Source of the DNA: Paenibacillus macquariensis
Lineage (GTDB): Bacteria; Bacillota; Bacilli; Paenibacillales; Paenibacillaceae
Direction: 5' to 3'
Length of the DNA stretch: 64,000 nucleotides
Assembly: GCF_900156375.1 (NCBI RefSeq)
Contig: NZ_FTNK01000008.1
Location: 233,472 to 297,471, forward strand
Under the pieces are notes generated by a model that was not told the DNA's origin, did not search any database, and saw only the letters and a program-made list of their open reading frames with translations. How positions within the stretch are numbered: position 1 is the first letter of the stretch; the number at the start of each line of letters is the position of its first letter. This document shows, in pieces, positions 1-8,210 of this stretch. Made by a program: the position numbers and the translations under genes.

Positions 1-480
1 GCTATGGTTCACCTTCACCAACCCGATATTTGTATCATGGACATTGAGATGCCGGCGAAGAGTGGTCTGGATGCAGCGGAAGAATTGAAGGCATTTAACT
101 GCAAAGTCATCATTCTAACTACGTTTGCTCGACCTGGATATTTCGAACGTGCGCTAAGAGCGGGTGTAAGTAGCTATATGTTGAAAGACAGCCCAAGTGA
201 GGAGCTTGCGAGTTGCATTCGCAGCGTAATGGCGGGGCGACGTATCTATGCACCAGAGCTTGTAGATGGCGCGTATAGTCAAGAAAGTCCGTTAACAGAA
301 CGGGAGAAAGAAGTTCTACAAATGATTGCTGACGGTAAGAATACGAAGGAAATTGCTGCAACGTTGTATATAACGACGGGGACCGTACGTAATTACATTT
401 CCGTTATTCTCGATAAGCTCGACGTGACTAACCGAATCGAAGCCATCACACGTTTTAAGGAAAAAGGATGGTTTAAGTAA
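1..480 (+). CDS. desR: DesR-like response regulator, 5' end outside the window
   Basis: The 3' part of a NarL/FixJ-type response regulator; the first codons lie before the window. The retained receiver contains the phospho-acceptor context CIMDIEMP, the LTTFARPGYF stretch and the LKDSPSEELA segment, and the C-terminus is a LuxR-type helix-turn-helix (LTEREKEVLQMIADGKNTKE) ending in KEKGWFK. These stretches closely match my memory of Bacillus subtilis DesR, which with the membrane-sensing kinase DesK turns on the lipid desaturase gene in the cold. By that model desK and des should lie just upstream, outside the window. Transcription ends at the hairpin directly after the stop. Confidence 0.85.
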   Translation, partial: AMVHLHQPDICIMDIEMPAKSGLDAAEELKAFNCKVIILTTFARPGYFERALRAGVSSYMLKDSPSEELASCIRSVMAGRRIYAPELVDGAYSQESPLTEREKEVLQMIADGKNTKEIAATLYITTGTVRNYISVILDKLDVTNRIEAITRFKEKGWFK

Positions 481-514
481 ACCCAAGTGGACATTCACTT
501 GGGTTTATTTTTTT
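479..514 (+). terminator. Rho-independent terminator of the desR-like gene
   Basis: An 11-bp perfect stem (AAACCCAAGTG paired with CACTTGGGTTT, loop 490-495) is followed by a T-rich run at 508-514. The stem starts within the stop codon. Confidence 0.85.
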
Positions 515-527
515 GTTTAACGTGTAA

Positions 528-562
528 CAAAAAAAAGGAACCCACAGCAACGGGCTGTGGGT
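528..562 (-). terminator. Terminator for the chemotaxis receptor gene
   Basis: Read on the minus strand, ACCCACAGC pairs with GCTGTGGGT and is followed by TCC and a run of eight or more T. It lies about 105 bp past the receptor stop codon and faces the desR terminator, so the two convergent units are separated by back-to-back terminators. Confidence 0.75.
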
Positions 563-668
563 CTTATATTTATATATCATCTAAAAGGGGTAACTTCATT
601 GTACCTTCGTTACATTAATGGTAGATGAAAATTAGATTGCAGGAATATTACAGTTGATCGACATTATA

Positions 669-2381
669 TTACATCTTAAACTTAGATGATTGTTCCTGAA
701 GTTCTTGCGCCATGTCAGACAAGGTATGAACGGCCGAATTAACATCATTCATGGTTGCGAGTTGTTCTTCAGAAGCAGCAGCAACATTCTGCGTTCTGTC
801 GTAATTATTATTCGAAATTTGCTGCATCTGATGAAGAGAAGCCATTACTTCCTCTGCACTGGCTGATATTTGTTGAGAGGCTGCAGAGACTTCTTCCAGT
901 TGTTGGCTCACTTCATTAACAGAATTGACGATACTATGGAAGGATTCCTTGGCCTCACCCATTCCAAGTAGACCCACGTGAACTTCTTTACTTTCTTTTT
1001 CCATGATGGTAACGGCTCGATTAGTCGAAGCTTGAATATCCACAATAATCGAAGAAATTTGTCCAGAGGAGCGATTAGATTGCTCCGCGAGCTTTCTCAC
1101 CTCACTGGCGACAACCGCGAACCCTCGGCCATGTTCTCCTGCTCTAGCTGCTTCAATAGAGGCATTTAAGGCTAGAAGATTAATTTGACCGGAGATGTCT
1201 TTAATCATACTAACAATATTCCCGATTTCGCTGGACTGCTGTTCGAGCTGTTTAATAACCATTGTAGACTCCTGAGAGGTTTGTAGTATAGAGTCCATTT
1301 GTTGACTTACATGTTGTATTTTAATACTGCCTTCGTGGGCTTTTTGTGTTGCGAACTGAGATATATCAGATACTTGTGAAGCTGATTTGGCAACACGCTG
1401 AATTCCTAAGGAGACTTCTTCCATAGCCGTAACACATTCTTGAGATGTACTTAACTGGATATCCGATCCTTCAGTGATTTCTTGAATTTCGAGCGTAATC
1501 TGTTCATTGGCTTCACTACTTTGTTGGGCGTTAGTTAGTAATTGTTGAGAACTTGCGGAAAGTAGGTCAGCGTTCATACTTATATTCGTCATGACGCCTC
1601 TAAGGCCTATGATCATTTCGTTGAATTTGGATGTTAGTACGCCAATTTCGTCCTTGGATTGATAGAGACCTTGCACGCTTAAATCACCGGCTTGAGCTTT
1701 TACCATTAAGGAAGAGATGTCAGATAAGGGTCTGGTAATTGATCTTGAGATGATGAAACCACCTATACTACACATGAATAAAGCTGCCAAAAAAATAAAT
1801 ATTGTGTTTCTCTTGCTGGTGTTTGCAACTTTTTGATTGCTCTCATTTAATGCTAGAGAGTCGATCTGAGTCATTGTATTGATTTCAGTGAGAGTACTGA
1901 TTATTTGGTCTCTAAGAGGTTTTAAATATACATCATACTGAGCAAGGGCTTCTTGGATTTTATCGTTTTCCAATAGCGTAAGCATTATTTTGAACTCTTC
2001 ATCGCTTTGATGGATTAATTCTTTGAAAAAAGTGTATTTTTCTTCTAACTCTGAGGTTAATCCAATGCGCTCAAGTTCACTCATTAAGGCGAGGTTGTTC
2101 TCAATAATTATGTCAGAATTCGAATTAATCTTTTGTCTAACCGTCGAATTGTTCGTCAGCATTAACTCAAGTTGATTCGAACCAATGAGTACATGATTTG
2201 TGATTAATTGATGTGTGAGATCAATAGGCTGCATTTTTTCATTGTATAGAAGGTTTGCATTGTTATTGATTTTTGAAATATTCGAAAACGCCAAAAATCC
2301 TATAAGGCACAATAGTAGTAATGCTAACACCAATAAACCTAAAATTTTGGATGAGACTTTTAAATGAATGAGTTTCTTCAT
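669..2381 (-). CDS. Methyl-accepting chemotaxis protein
   Basis: A 570-residue transmembrane chemoreceptor. One membrane helix lies at about residues 13-34 and a second at about 193-212; between them is an extracellular helical region of about 160 residues, probably a four-helix-bundle sensor. A HAMP domain follows (about 213-265), then a long cytoplasmic signalling helix pair with the conserved hairpin tip [20 protein letters not shown] that contacts CheA/CheW. The ATG at 2381 is chosen because AGGAAGG lies 8 nt upstream; an in-frame TTG 24 nt earlier is less likely. The ligand cannot be told from sequence. No chemotaxis genes are adjacent, so it is a stand-alone receptor. Confidence 0.93.
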   Translation of the reverse strand: MKKLIHLKVSSKILGLLVLALLLLCLIGFLAFSNISKINNNANLLYNEKMQPIDLTHQLITNHVLIGSNQLELMLTNNSTVRQKINSNSDIIIENNLALMSELERIGLTSELEEKYTFFKELIHQSDEEFKIMLTLLENDKIQEALAQYDVYLKPLRDQIISTLTEINTMTQIDSLALNESNQKVANTSKRNTIFIFLAALFMCSIGGFIISRSITRPLSDISSLMVKAQAGDLSVQGLYQSKDEIGVLTSKFNEMIIGLRGVMTNISMNADLLSASSQQLLTNAQQSSEANEQITLEIQEITEGSDIQLSTSQECVTAMEEVSLGIQRVAKSASQVSDISQFATQKAHEGSIKIQHVSQQMDSILQTSQESTMVIKQLEQQSSEIGNIVSMIKDISGQINLLALNASIEAARAGEHGRGFAVVASEVRKLAEQSNRSSGQISSIIVDIQASTNRAVTIMEKESKEVHVGLLGMGEAKESFHSIVNSVNEVSQQLEEVSAASQQISASAEEVMASLHQMQQISNNNYDRTQNVAAASEEQLATMNDVNSAVHTLSDMAQELQEQSSKFKM

Positions 2382-2538
2382 GGTTTCTACCTTCCTAAGC
2401 TGCAATTTTCTATATCTAATCTACTGAGATCATGATTTCGATCACATATGTAATTTACACAATAATTCGACATATTTCCTGGTTTTCCTTTATATTTTCA
2501 GGATTCCATTCACATTTTCAATAATGAGTTTATAAGAT

Positions 2539-2566
2539 TTGAAATTGGACATGAAGAATCGATAAT
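2539..2566 (+). promoter_or_regulatory. Candidate promoter of the oxidoreductase gene
   Basis: TTGAAA at 2539-2544 and GATAAT at 2561-2566 are 16 bp apart, about 50 bp before the ATG. Only a match to the vegetative consensus; not tested. Confidence 0.45.
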
Positions 2567-2614
2567 GAGAGAATGTATATTACAAAGATCACAAGAGAGG
2601 AATGAACTTAAATT

Positions 2615-3601
2615 ATGATACGATTCGCTATTATTGGGACGAACTGGATTACAGAACGATTCCTTCAAGCAGCGCAGGAGACAGATCAATTCCTTCTGAC
2701 GGCAGTATACTCCCGTACGGAAGAGAAGGGTAATGCTTTTGCTGCTAAATATAATAATCCAAAGGTATTCACCGATCTAGAGGAAATGGCTTCGAGTGAT
2801 CAATTTGATGCCGTGTATATTGCCAGCCCCAATTCATTCCATGCGGAGCAAGCAATACTGTGTATGAATCATGGAAAGCACGTCCTATGTGAGAAACCAA
2901 TGGCCTCCAATGCCACGGAAATGCAAGAAATGATGAACGTAGCGAAGGATAACGATGTGCTGTTAATGGAAGCTCTGAAATCTACACTTATGCCTAACTT
3001 CAAGATTATGAAGGACAATTTATATAAAATAGGTCAGGTTCGGCGTTATTTTGCAAGTTACTGTCAATATTCCTCACGATATGATGCTTATAAGCAGGGG
3101 AATGTTCTGAATGCCTTCAATCCTACCTATTCTAACGGATCATTAATGGACTTAGGTATCTACTGTCTTTATCCGATGGTAGCGTTATTTGGTAAGCCAG
3201 ATAATGTTCATGCTGTGGGTGTGATGTTATCCTCAGGCGTAGATGGCGAAGGAAGTATGGTGATGAAATACAAGGATATGGATGCAGTAGTGATGCATTC
3301 TAAGATTACTGATTCCTATTTGCCTGCTGAGATTCAAGGGGAGAATGGCACGATGGTTATTGATAAAATAAGTCAGCCATACGATGTGAAAATTCACTAT
3401 AGAGACGGTACGATTGAAGATATATCTCAACCTCAACTACATGAATCGATGTATTACGAAATTCAGGAATTTATTAGATTGCTTGCGAATGGTGAGCGTG
3501 ATGGATCTATCAATTCTTTAGCAACATCATTAGCGGTTGCGCAAGTGATGGAGGACGCAAGACGTCAGATCGGACTTCAGTATCCGGCGGATCTAACCTA
3601 A
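2615..3601 (+). CDS. Gfo/Idh/MocA-family NAD(P)-dependent oxidoreductase
   Basis: A 328-residue two-domain dehydrogenase. The N-terminal Rossmann fold begins FAIIGTNWITERF, where the usual GxGxxG glycines are partly replaced (GTNWI). The family signature CEKPM (EKP at residues 93-95) and the C-domain motif SLMDLGIYCLYPM are present. Such enzymes oxidise or reduce sugars, inositols or their amino derivatives in the cytoplasm, but the substrate cannot be assigned. Start ATG follows AGAGGAATG. The next gene begins one base after the stop, so the two are probably co-translated. Confidence 0.88.
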   Translation: MIRFAIIGTNWITERFLQAAQETDQFLLTAVYSRTEEKGNAFAAKYNNPKVFTDLEEMASSDQFDAVYIASPNSFHAEQAILCMNHGKHVLCEKPMASNATEMQEMMNVAKDNDVLLMEALKSTLMPNFKIMKDNLYKIGQVRRYFASYCQYSSRYDAYKQGNVLNAFNPTYSNGSLMDLGIYCLYPMVALFGKPDNVHAVGVMLSSGVDGEGSMVMKYKDMDAVVMHSKITDSYLPAEIQGENGTMVIDKISQPYDVKIHYRDGTIEDISQPQLHESMYYEIQEFIRLLANGERDGSINSLATSLAVAQVMEDARRQIGLQYPADLT

Positions 3602-3602
3602 T

Positions 3603-4121
3603 ATGTATGATCCTACGGTATATGAGAATTTAAAGGTTGCCTTTGAGAATACGTTGTACGATTTGGATAATCTAGATGGAACAATCCATATAACAAATCG
3701 GATGGACAGAATGGAAATGTCGGTCATGTCACGAGAATTCGCTATTCAGTTCGTACTAGCTGAATATAGGGAGATTTCGGCTGAGATTGCACTAGAGGCG
3801 TCACTCCAAGATTTAGCGGCTGAAATACTTGATCTACCTGGAGAGAATCCGGCATGTACGTTACGTTTGCGATTTGTTATGGAGATGGAGAACGTGGAGA
3901 CACAGTGTGATCAAATCGCCCAGTTGCTTCCTCAGATCTGGGAGTCTTCGGTAACCCCGTCACAAACATTAAGTTATGTGTACGGACAAGAGCGTATGCT
4001 CTTTACGAATACGATTGAGGTAAGGTTCCAACGTAAAATAAATGAGGACCAAATGGAGGATGTTCCTGAGGTTGTCGATCATGTTATACGGACACTTATA
4101 GGTTTGAAGGATCTTCAGTAG
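3603..4121 (+). CDS. Uncharacterised acidic protein
   Basis: A 172-residue soluble acidic protein with no signal peptide or membrane segment that I recognise. It alternates short beta-like and helical stretches and ends in VVDHVIRTLIGLKDLQ. It starts one base after the oxidoreductase stop and has no clear ribosome binding site of its own, which points to translational coupling and a shared role or shared regulation. No function is proposed. Confidence 0.7.
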   Translation: MYDPTVYENLKVAFENTLYDLDNLDGTIHITNRMDRMEMSVMSREFAIQFVLAEYREISAEIALEASLQDLAAEILDLPGENPACTLRLRFVMEMENVETQCDQIAQLLPQIWESSVTPSQTLSYVYGQERMLFTNTIEVRFQRKINEDQMEDVPEVVDHVIRTLIGLKDLQ

Positions 4122-4166
4122 TTCGAGGATAGAACAAATATGATACGCAAAATAAAGGATTTTAGA

Positions 4167-4207
4167 AAAAATTCTGGAACGGCCTAAATGGCTATTCCAG
4201 AATTTTT
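4167..4207. terminator. Bidirectional terminator
   Basis: A 13-bp perfect stem (AAAAATTCTGGAA with TTCCAGAATTTTT) has a short inner GCC/GGC pairing. The A- and T-rich arm ends let it serve both the forward oxidoreductase pair and the reverse crystallin gene. Confidence 0.8.
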
Positions 4208-4239
4208 GAATTTCAGAATATTGAATCCAACGAAATCGA

Positions 4240-4626
4240 TTACTGTGTGACATCTAACATATCACAAGGTAGGTTACCCGTACGTTGAATTTCGAGGACT
4301 TGACGTTCAGTGAGTCTAGTACCTACGAGAATAAATGAAGATGTCACATTGTTAAAGTTGAACCGGCTTAAGTTAGCGACATTTGTTCTCCCACTAAATA
4401 TGCGAAATGAACCTTGAAAGTTGTTACGAGAGAACAGCACAAGTGTTACGGCTGAAGGAAATAATACATTTCTAAGTCTGAAGCTAGTGAGCACGTTATT
4501 GAATCGAAATACGCCTAGATTCCTAACAGCTACGCCTCCGCGTCTAAATGTGAGACGTCTGCCTGTATAGTTCGCTCCAGTGAACATAGAGAGGCGAACA
4601 CCGTTATTGAAGAAATTCCCTTGCAT
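4240..4626 (-). CDS. Beta/gamma-crystallin-fold protein, probably calcium binding
   Basis: A 128-residue protein built of two Greek-key-like repeats: about residues 10-57 (VRLSMFTGANYTGRR ... FNNVLTSFRL) and 60-100 (VTLVLFSRNNFQGSF ... FNNVTSSFIL). Each carries the microbial calcium signature N/D-N/D-x-x-S/T-S, as NNVLTS and NNVTSS, so both sites look intact. A short C-terminal extension follows. There is no signal peptide, so it is probably cytoplasmic or spore/coat associated. The ATG at 4626 is preferred because AAGGAG lies 9 nt upstream; the GTG at 4635 is worse placed. It stands alone between two terminator-like hairpins. The role is unknown; the family is linked to calcium buffering and stress. 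Confidence 0.78.
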   Translation of the reverse strand: MQGNFFNNGVRLSMFTGANYTGRRLTFRRGGVAVRNLGVFRFNNVLTSFRLRNVLFPSAVTLVLFSRNNFQGSFRIFSGRTNVANLSRFNFNNVTSSFILVGTRLTERQVLEIQRTGNLPCDMLDVTQ

Positions 4627-4720
4627 TGCTATCACTCCTTATTATGAGATGATAACAATATATGAGAGAGTTGTAGATTTGGATTAGACTTATCGGACTA
4701 AATTGCGTTTGTTTTTGCAA

Positions 4721-4777
4721 ATGAGGATGATTCGTTCTAGACCGAATTAGAATCGGCCTAGAACGAATCATCCTCAT
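4721..4777 (-). terminator. Large hairpin after mscL, probable terminator
   Basis: A 20-bp perfect inverted repeat (4721-4740 with 4758-4777) has further short inner pairing. It lies 14 bp after the mscL stop. The following minus-strand sequence is only weakly T-rich, so it may act as a transcript-stabilising stem as much as a terminator. Confidence 0.6.
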
Positions 4778-4790
4778 AGAGTTAGATAAT

Positions 4791-5183
4791 CTAATTATCC
4801 GTACCTTGACTCTGTTGTTTCAACAAGTCTCGAATTTCAGTTAGTAATACTTCTTCATTAGAAGGAGCTGGGGGCTCAGAAGGTTGCACCTCTTCTTTGC
4901 GTTTAAATTGGCTCAACAATTTAATAAATAGGAAGATAGAGAAAGAGATAATAATGAAATCAATAACCGTTTGGATGAATAGGCCATATTTCAAAACGGC
5001 ATCACCTAATGGAAGTTCCAATCCAGAAAAGTTCTTACCTCCCAGAAGTAAGCCAATCAATGGCATAAGTAGGTCATTAACCAAGGAAGTCACGATTTTT
5101 CCGAAGGCAGCTCCGATAATGACTGCAACAGCAAGATCCATTACATTTCCTTTGAGCGCGAAAGCTTTAAATTCTTTTAACAC
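4791..5183 (-). CDS. mscL: Large-conductance mechanosensitive channel MscL
   Basis: A 130-residue homopentameric tension-gated channel that releases solutes on osmotic downshock. TM1 holds the hallmark [27 protein letters not shown]2 is [25 protein letters not shown] Pro/Glu-rich linker leads to the C-terminal helix ([12 protein letters not shown]). The start must be GTG at 5183: an in-frame TGA lies two codons upstream, and the nearby ATG at 5190 is in another frame. The AAGGG ribosome-binding-like sequence is unusually far (about 15 nt), which suggests modest translation. Confidence 0.95.
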   Translation of the reverse strand: MLKEFKAFALKGNVMDLAVAVIIGAAFGKIVTSLVNDLLMPLIGLLLGGKNFSGLELPLGDAVLKYGLFIQTVIDFIIISFSIFLFIKLLSQFKRKEEVQPSEPPAPSNEEVLLTEIRDLLKQQSQGTDN

Positions 5184-5223
5184 GAATCATGTCACATCCC
5201 TTAATTTCTAAATATTCGAATGG

Positions 5224-5252
5224 ATTATATCAAAATTAGGGAGTTGCTACAA
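5224..5252 (-). promoter_or_regulatory. Candidate mscL promoter
   Basis: On the minus strand, TTGTAG (5252-5247) and TATAAT (5229-5224) are separated by 17 bp, about 40 bp before the GTG start. Confidence 0.6.
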
Positions 5253-5610
5253 GAATAGGTTATAAAATAAAAGAGGATATGTTGCGTTCCAATAAAAAAC
5301 CGTTAATGAATAATATGAGTGGCGGCGAAATTATTATGTACGATATATGAGAAATAGATTGTTTCGGTAAAGTTGATAGGTTGGTTGAGATCATATGTCA
5401 GATAGAATTTAGATGTATAAATAGAATGCAGTGGGATATAAAGTTGGTTATTGAGAACTCCGTAATTGTCAGCGGTGCATATTCTCTGAACGTAGGAATT
5501 AATTCAGAATGTGAGCTATATACTAATAGAAAATAAGTGTTGTTTTATGACTAAGCAAAAAAGATGCAGAGAAAATTTCAATTATTTCCTGGAATTCTAT
5601 TAATTAAATT
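5253..5610. other. Intergenic stretch without recognised features
   Basis: An AT-rich region between the mscL promoter and the met importer promoter. No open frame with a ribosome binding site, no RNA gene and no strong repeat was found. Confidence 0.5.
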
Positions 5611-5612
5611 TA

Positions 5613-5621
5613 TGGTATACT
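5613..5621 (+). promoter_or_regulatory. Extended -10 promoter of the met importer operon
   Basis: TGGTATACT fits an extended -10 element (TGnTATAAT-like) with no convincing -35 box at the usual distance. It would give a leader of about 180 nt before metN. Confidence 0.45.
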
Positions 5622-5689
5622 AATTTCTGCATGTCATTGCCTAGAACCGTGATAGAAATCTGATTACTAATTGTGGTTATGACTGCTCG

Positions 5690-5717
5690 CTCAGACGTTA
5701 TGTCTAGCGGGCCTTAT
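5690..5717 (+). promoter_or_regulatory. Leader hairpin upstream of metN
   Basis: GCTCGCT pairs with AGCGGGC (one G-U pair) around an inner AGAC/GTCT stem, then comes a T-rich stretch (CTTATTCTTG). It may be an attenuator-like structure. The conserved S-box (SAM-I) sequence usual before met transport genes is not seen. Confidence 0.4.
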
Positions 5718-5810
5718 TCTTGTCTAGATTTACAAAGGCTATATATTCGTTCATGAATTGTGTGATTAATGACTAAATGAATGAATCCCTACAGAAGGAG
5801 GGGAATCTTG

Positions 5811-6572
5811 ATGATCTCATTACATCAAGTGAGTAAGACGTATGTTACATCGAACAGTCGTTTCCAAGCGGTTGATGCGGTATCACTCGAAGTGGGAGCG
5901 GGAGAGATACATGGCATCATCGGAAGCAGTGGTGCGGGGAAATCAACGCTCTTGAGAATGATCAATCTGTTGGAAAGACCAGACGAGGGTACGGTTATCG
6001 TAGATGGGAATGATCTAACTTCCATGACGGATAAGCACCTTCGGGAAGCTCGCAGATCGATGGGAATGATCTTTCAGTCTTTCAATCTGGTTAACAATCG
6101 AACGGTAAGTGGTAATGTCGCAATGCCGCTTGAAATGGCAGGGTTAGGGAAGAAAGAGCGTGCAGAGAGAGTTCGAGAATACTTAGACTTTATGGGGATT
6201 GCGGATAAGGCAGAGGAATATCCATCCCGATTAAGCGGAGGGCAACAACAACGAGTTGCTATCGCTAGAGCGCTTGTGAATCATCCGAAGGTATTATTGT
6301 GTGACGAGCCGACATCTTCCTTAGATCCACAGACGACAGTAGGTATCCTCGATGTGTTGAAGCATATTAATCGTACTTTTGGCGTTACGGTCGTTATCGT
6401 AACTCATGAAATGAATGTGGTGACTAACATGTGCACGACGGTATCGATGATGGAGAATGGTGGTTTGATCAACACGTTCAAAGCGGAACAGGGGAATACC
6501 ATTTCGTCTGAGGACATATCCAGAATAACTGTGGGACTGTCACGCGATAAAGTGAGGGACACTCATGGTTGA
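5811..6572 (+). CDS. metN: Methionine-type ABC importer ATPase, short form
   Basis: A 253-residue ATPase energising import with MetI and MetQ. Walker A is GSSGAGKST (residues 38-46), the signature is LSGGQQQR, Walker B is VLLCDEPTS and the H-loop is VTHE. Typical MetN is about 340 residues with a C-terminal ACT-like NIL domain that senses methionine; here the protein ends about 25 residues after the ATPase core. Feedback inhibition through that domain is therefore probably absent. The ATG at 5811 is chosen because AAGGAGGGG lies 7 nt upstream. The gene overlaps metI by 8 bp. Methionine specificity is inferred from family and neighbours. Confidence 0.88.
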   Translation: MISLHQVSKTYVTSNSRFQAVDAVSLEVGAGEIHGIIGSSGAGKSTLLRMINLLERPDEGTVIVDGNDLTSMTDKHLREARRSMGMIFQSFNLVNNRTVSGNVAMPLEMAGLGKKERAERVREYLDFMGIADKAEEYPSRLSGGQQQRVAIARALVNHPKVLLCDEPTSSLDPQTTVGILDVLKHINRTFGVTVVIVTHEMNVVTNMCTTVSMMENGGLINTFKAEQGNTISSEDISRITVGLSRDKVRDTHG

Positions 6573-7227
6573 CTCTATTATGCAATACCAGTCTGAGATA
6601 TGGCATGCGATCGGTGAGACGTTTACCATGGTAGGCATTTCGATTATTGCGGCCATAGCGTTGGGTCTTCCGGTTGGAACATTATTATATTTGAGTGGCA
6701 AAGGACAATTATTTGAGAATCGCGTCTTGTTCGCTGTGATGAATATACTTGTTAACGTTGTTCGGTCATTTCCATTTCTGCTACTCGTAGTCTTCTTGAT
6801 TCCATTTACGCGATTCGTCGTAGGCACAGCCTTAGGCACGCTTGCAGCCTCGGTACCCTTATCCATCATGGCAATTGCCTATTACGCCAGATTAGTGGAG
6901 CAGTCCCTCTTAGAGGTTCCCAAAGGCGTTACAGAAGCGGCCTCGTCGATGGGGGCATCGACATTACAATTGATCGTCAAATTTCTGTATGTGGAAGCAC
7001 GTTCAGGTCTTATGTTAGGATTGACCACGTCTACGATTAGTTTCATTTCTTATTCAACCGTGATGGGAATCGTAGGTGGGGGTGGAATTGGTGATTTCGC
7101 TATCCGTTATGGATATCAGAGGTTCGAGACGGAAATCATGATATTTACGATTATCATCATGCTCATTCTGGTGCAGACGATCCAGTATACGGGTAGCTTT
7201 ATGGCGAGGGTATTAGATAAAAGATAA
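6565..7227 (+). CDS. metI: Methionine-type ABC importer permease
   Basis: A 220-residue membrane permease with five predicted helices and the cytoplasmic coupling loop around EAASSMGASTLQLIVKFLYVEA, which docks to MetN. The MetI signature MGIVGGGGIGDFAIRYGYQRF is near the C-terminus. It overlaps metN by 8 bp and is followed after 26 bp by the binding lipoprotein, so the three form one operon. Confidence 0.92.
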   Translation: MVDSIMQYQSEIWHAIGETFTMVGISIIAAIALGLPVGTLLYLSGKGQLFENRVLFAVMNILVNVVRSFPFLLLVVFLIPFTRFVVGTALGTLAASVPLSIMAIAYYARLVEQSLLEVPKGVTEAASSMGASTLQLIVKFLYVEARSGLMLGLTTSTISFISYSTVMGIVGGGGIGDFAIRYGYQRFETEIMIFTIIIMLILVQTIQYTGSFMARVLDKR

Positions 7228-7253
7228 GCAAATAGACAACGGAGGTAATTCAG

Positions 7254-8081
7254 ATGAAAAGAAACAAACAAATGATGATCATTACAATGGTCGTATTCAT
7301 GCTAGTGATTGCTGGATGCGGACAGAACAAGAACAAAGCAGAGGTAAGCACAACAAAAGAAGTGACATTGAAAGTAGCTACGCTGATCCCGCCTATGACA
7401 GAGGTATTAGATATCGTGAAGCCAATGTTGAAGGAAGATGGCATTAATCTAGAAATCGTCGTGCTTACAGATAACGTTCAACCTAACAATGCTTTAGCCA
7501 ATAAGGAAGTTGACGCTAACTTTTTTCAGCATGTTCCCTATATGAACCAGTACAATGAGGCTAATGGTAGTGAACTTGTAGCTGTGCAGCCCATCTATAA
7601 CGCCATTTATGGTGCATACTCCAAGAAATATAAGAAGATCGAGGATCTACCTGTTGGAGCAACGATTGCGATGGCAAATGACCCTTCAAATATCGGACGT
7701 TCACTCGTTATGTTTGAAAAGGGTGGCTTGATCAAGCTAACTGAAGGCGTGGGTATCAAGGCAACACAAGCAGACATTATCGAGAATAAGAAGAATTTCA
7801 AATTCAAAGAAGTTGATTTGTTAATGTTGGCACGTACGATAGATGATGTAGATCTTGTTGCCATGACGCCAGCGTATGCTAAGCCACTTAATTTGACACC
7901 TAAGAAGGATGCTTTGATTACTGAAGGTGATGATTCTGATTTCGTTATTACGTTAGTAGCGCGTAAAGATAACGTGGATTCAGAACCAATTAAGAAGTTA
8001 GCAAAGAGAATGACAAGTCCTGAAGTGAAACAATTCTTCAAGGATAACTACGATGAAATTGCGGTGCCTGCATTTGAATAA
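7254..8081 (+). CDS. metQ: Methionine-type substrate-binding lipoprotein
   Basis: A 275-residue NlpA/MetQ-family lipoprotein. The signal peptide ends in the lipobox VIAGC with Cys22 as the lipidation site. The mature protein shows the family pattern (VATLIPPMTEVLDIVKP, NKEVDANFFQHVPYMNQYN, ANDPSNIGRSLVMFEKGGLI). It captures substrate outside the membrane and hands it to MetI. The start follows GGAGGTAA. A very strong bidirectional terminator ends the operon. Confidence 0.92.
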   Translation: MKRNKQMMIITMVVFMLVIAGCGQNKNKAEVSTTKEVTLKVATLIPPMTEVLDIVKPMLKEDGINLEIVVLTDNVQPNNALANKEVDANFFQHVPYMNQYNEANGSELVAVQPIYNAIYGAYSKKYKKIEDLPVGATIAMANDPSNIGRSLVMFEKGGLIKLTEGVGIKATQADIIENKKNFKFKEVDLLMLARTIDDVDLVAMTPAYAKPLNLTPKKDALITEGDDSDFVITLVARKDNVDSEPIKKLAKRMTSPEVKQFFKDNYDEIAVPAFE

Positions 8082-8129
8082 TTGTTCGCGCTCATGTGAG
8101 CATAGAAATTTATAGTATCGCGATATAAG

Positions 8130-8186
8130 AAAAAAAGCGGCTATTCCGTCAGTAGAGAAATCTACTATGGAATAGCCGCTTTTTTT
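8130..8186. terminator. Bidirectional terminator between metQ and katA
   Basis: An 18-bp outer stem (8130-8147 with 8169-8186) plus an inner 6-bp stem AGTAGA/TCTACT closed by a GAAA tetraloop. A- and T-runs at the two ends fit both directions. Confidence 0.92.
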
Positions 8187-8210
8187 TAGTTAACGTATGA
8201 GTGCTGTAAC

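Noticed and set aside
2382..2480. SigD flagellar-type promoter for the chemotaxis receptor
   Set aside because: A TAAA element is present, but the GCCGATAT-like -10 at the right distance is too poor.
5620..5810. Possible S-box or other known riboswitch before metN
   Set aside because: The conserved S-box sequence elements were looked for and not seen; only a hairpin is supported.
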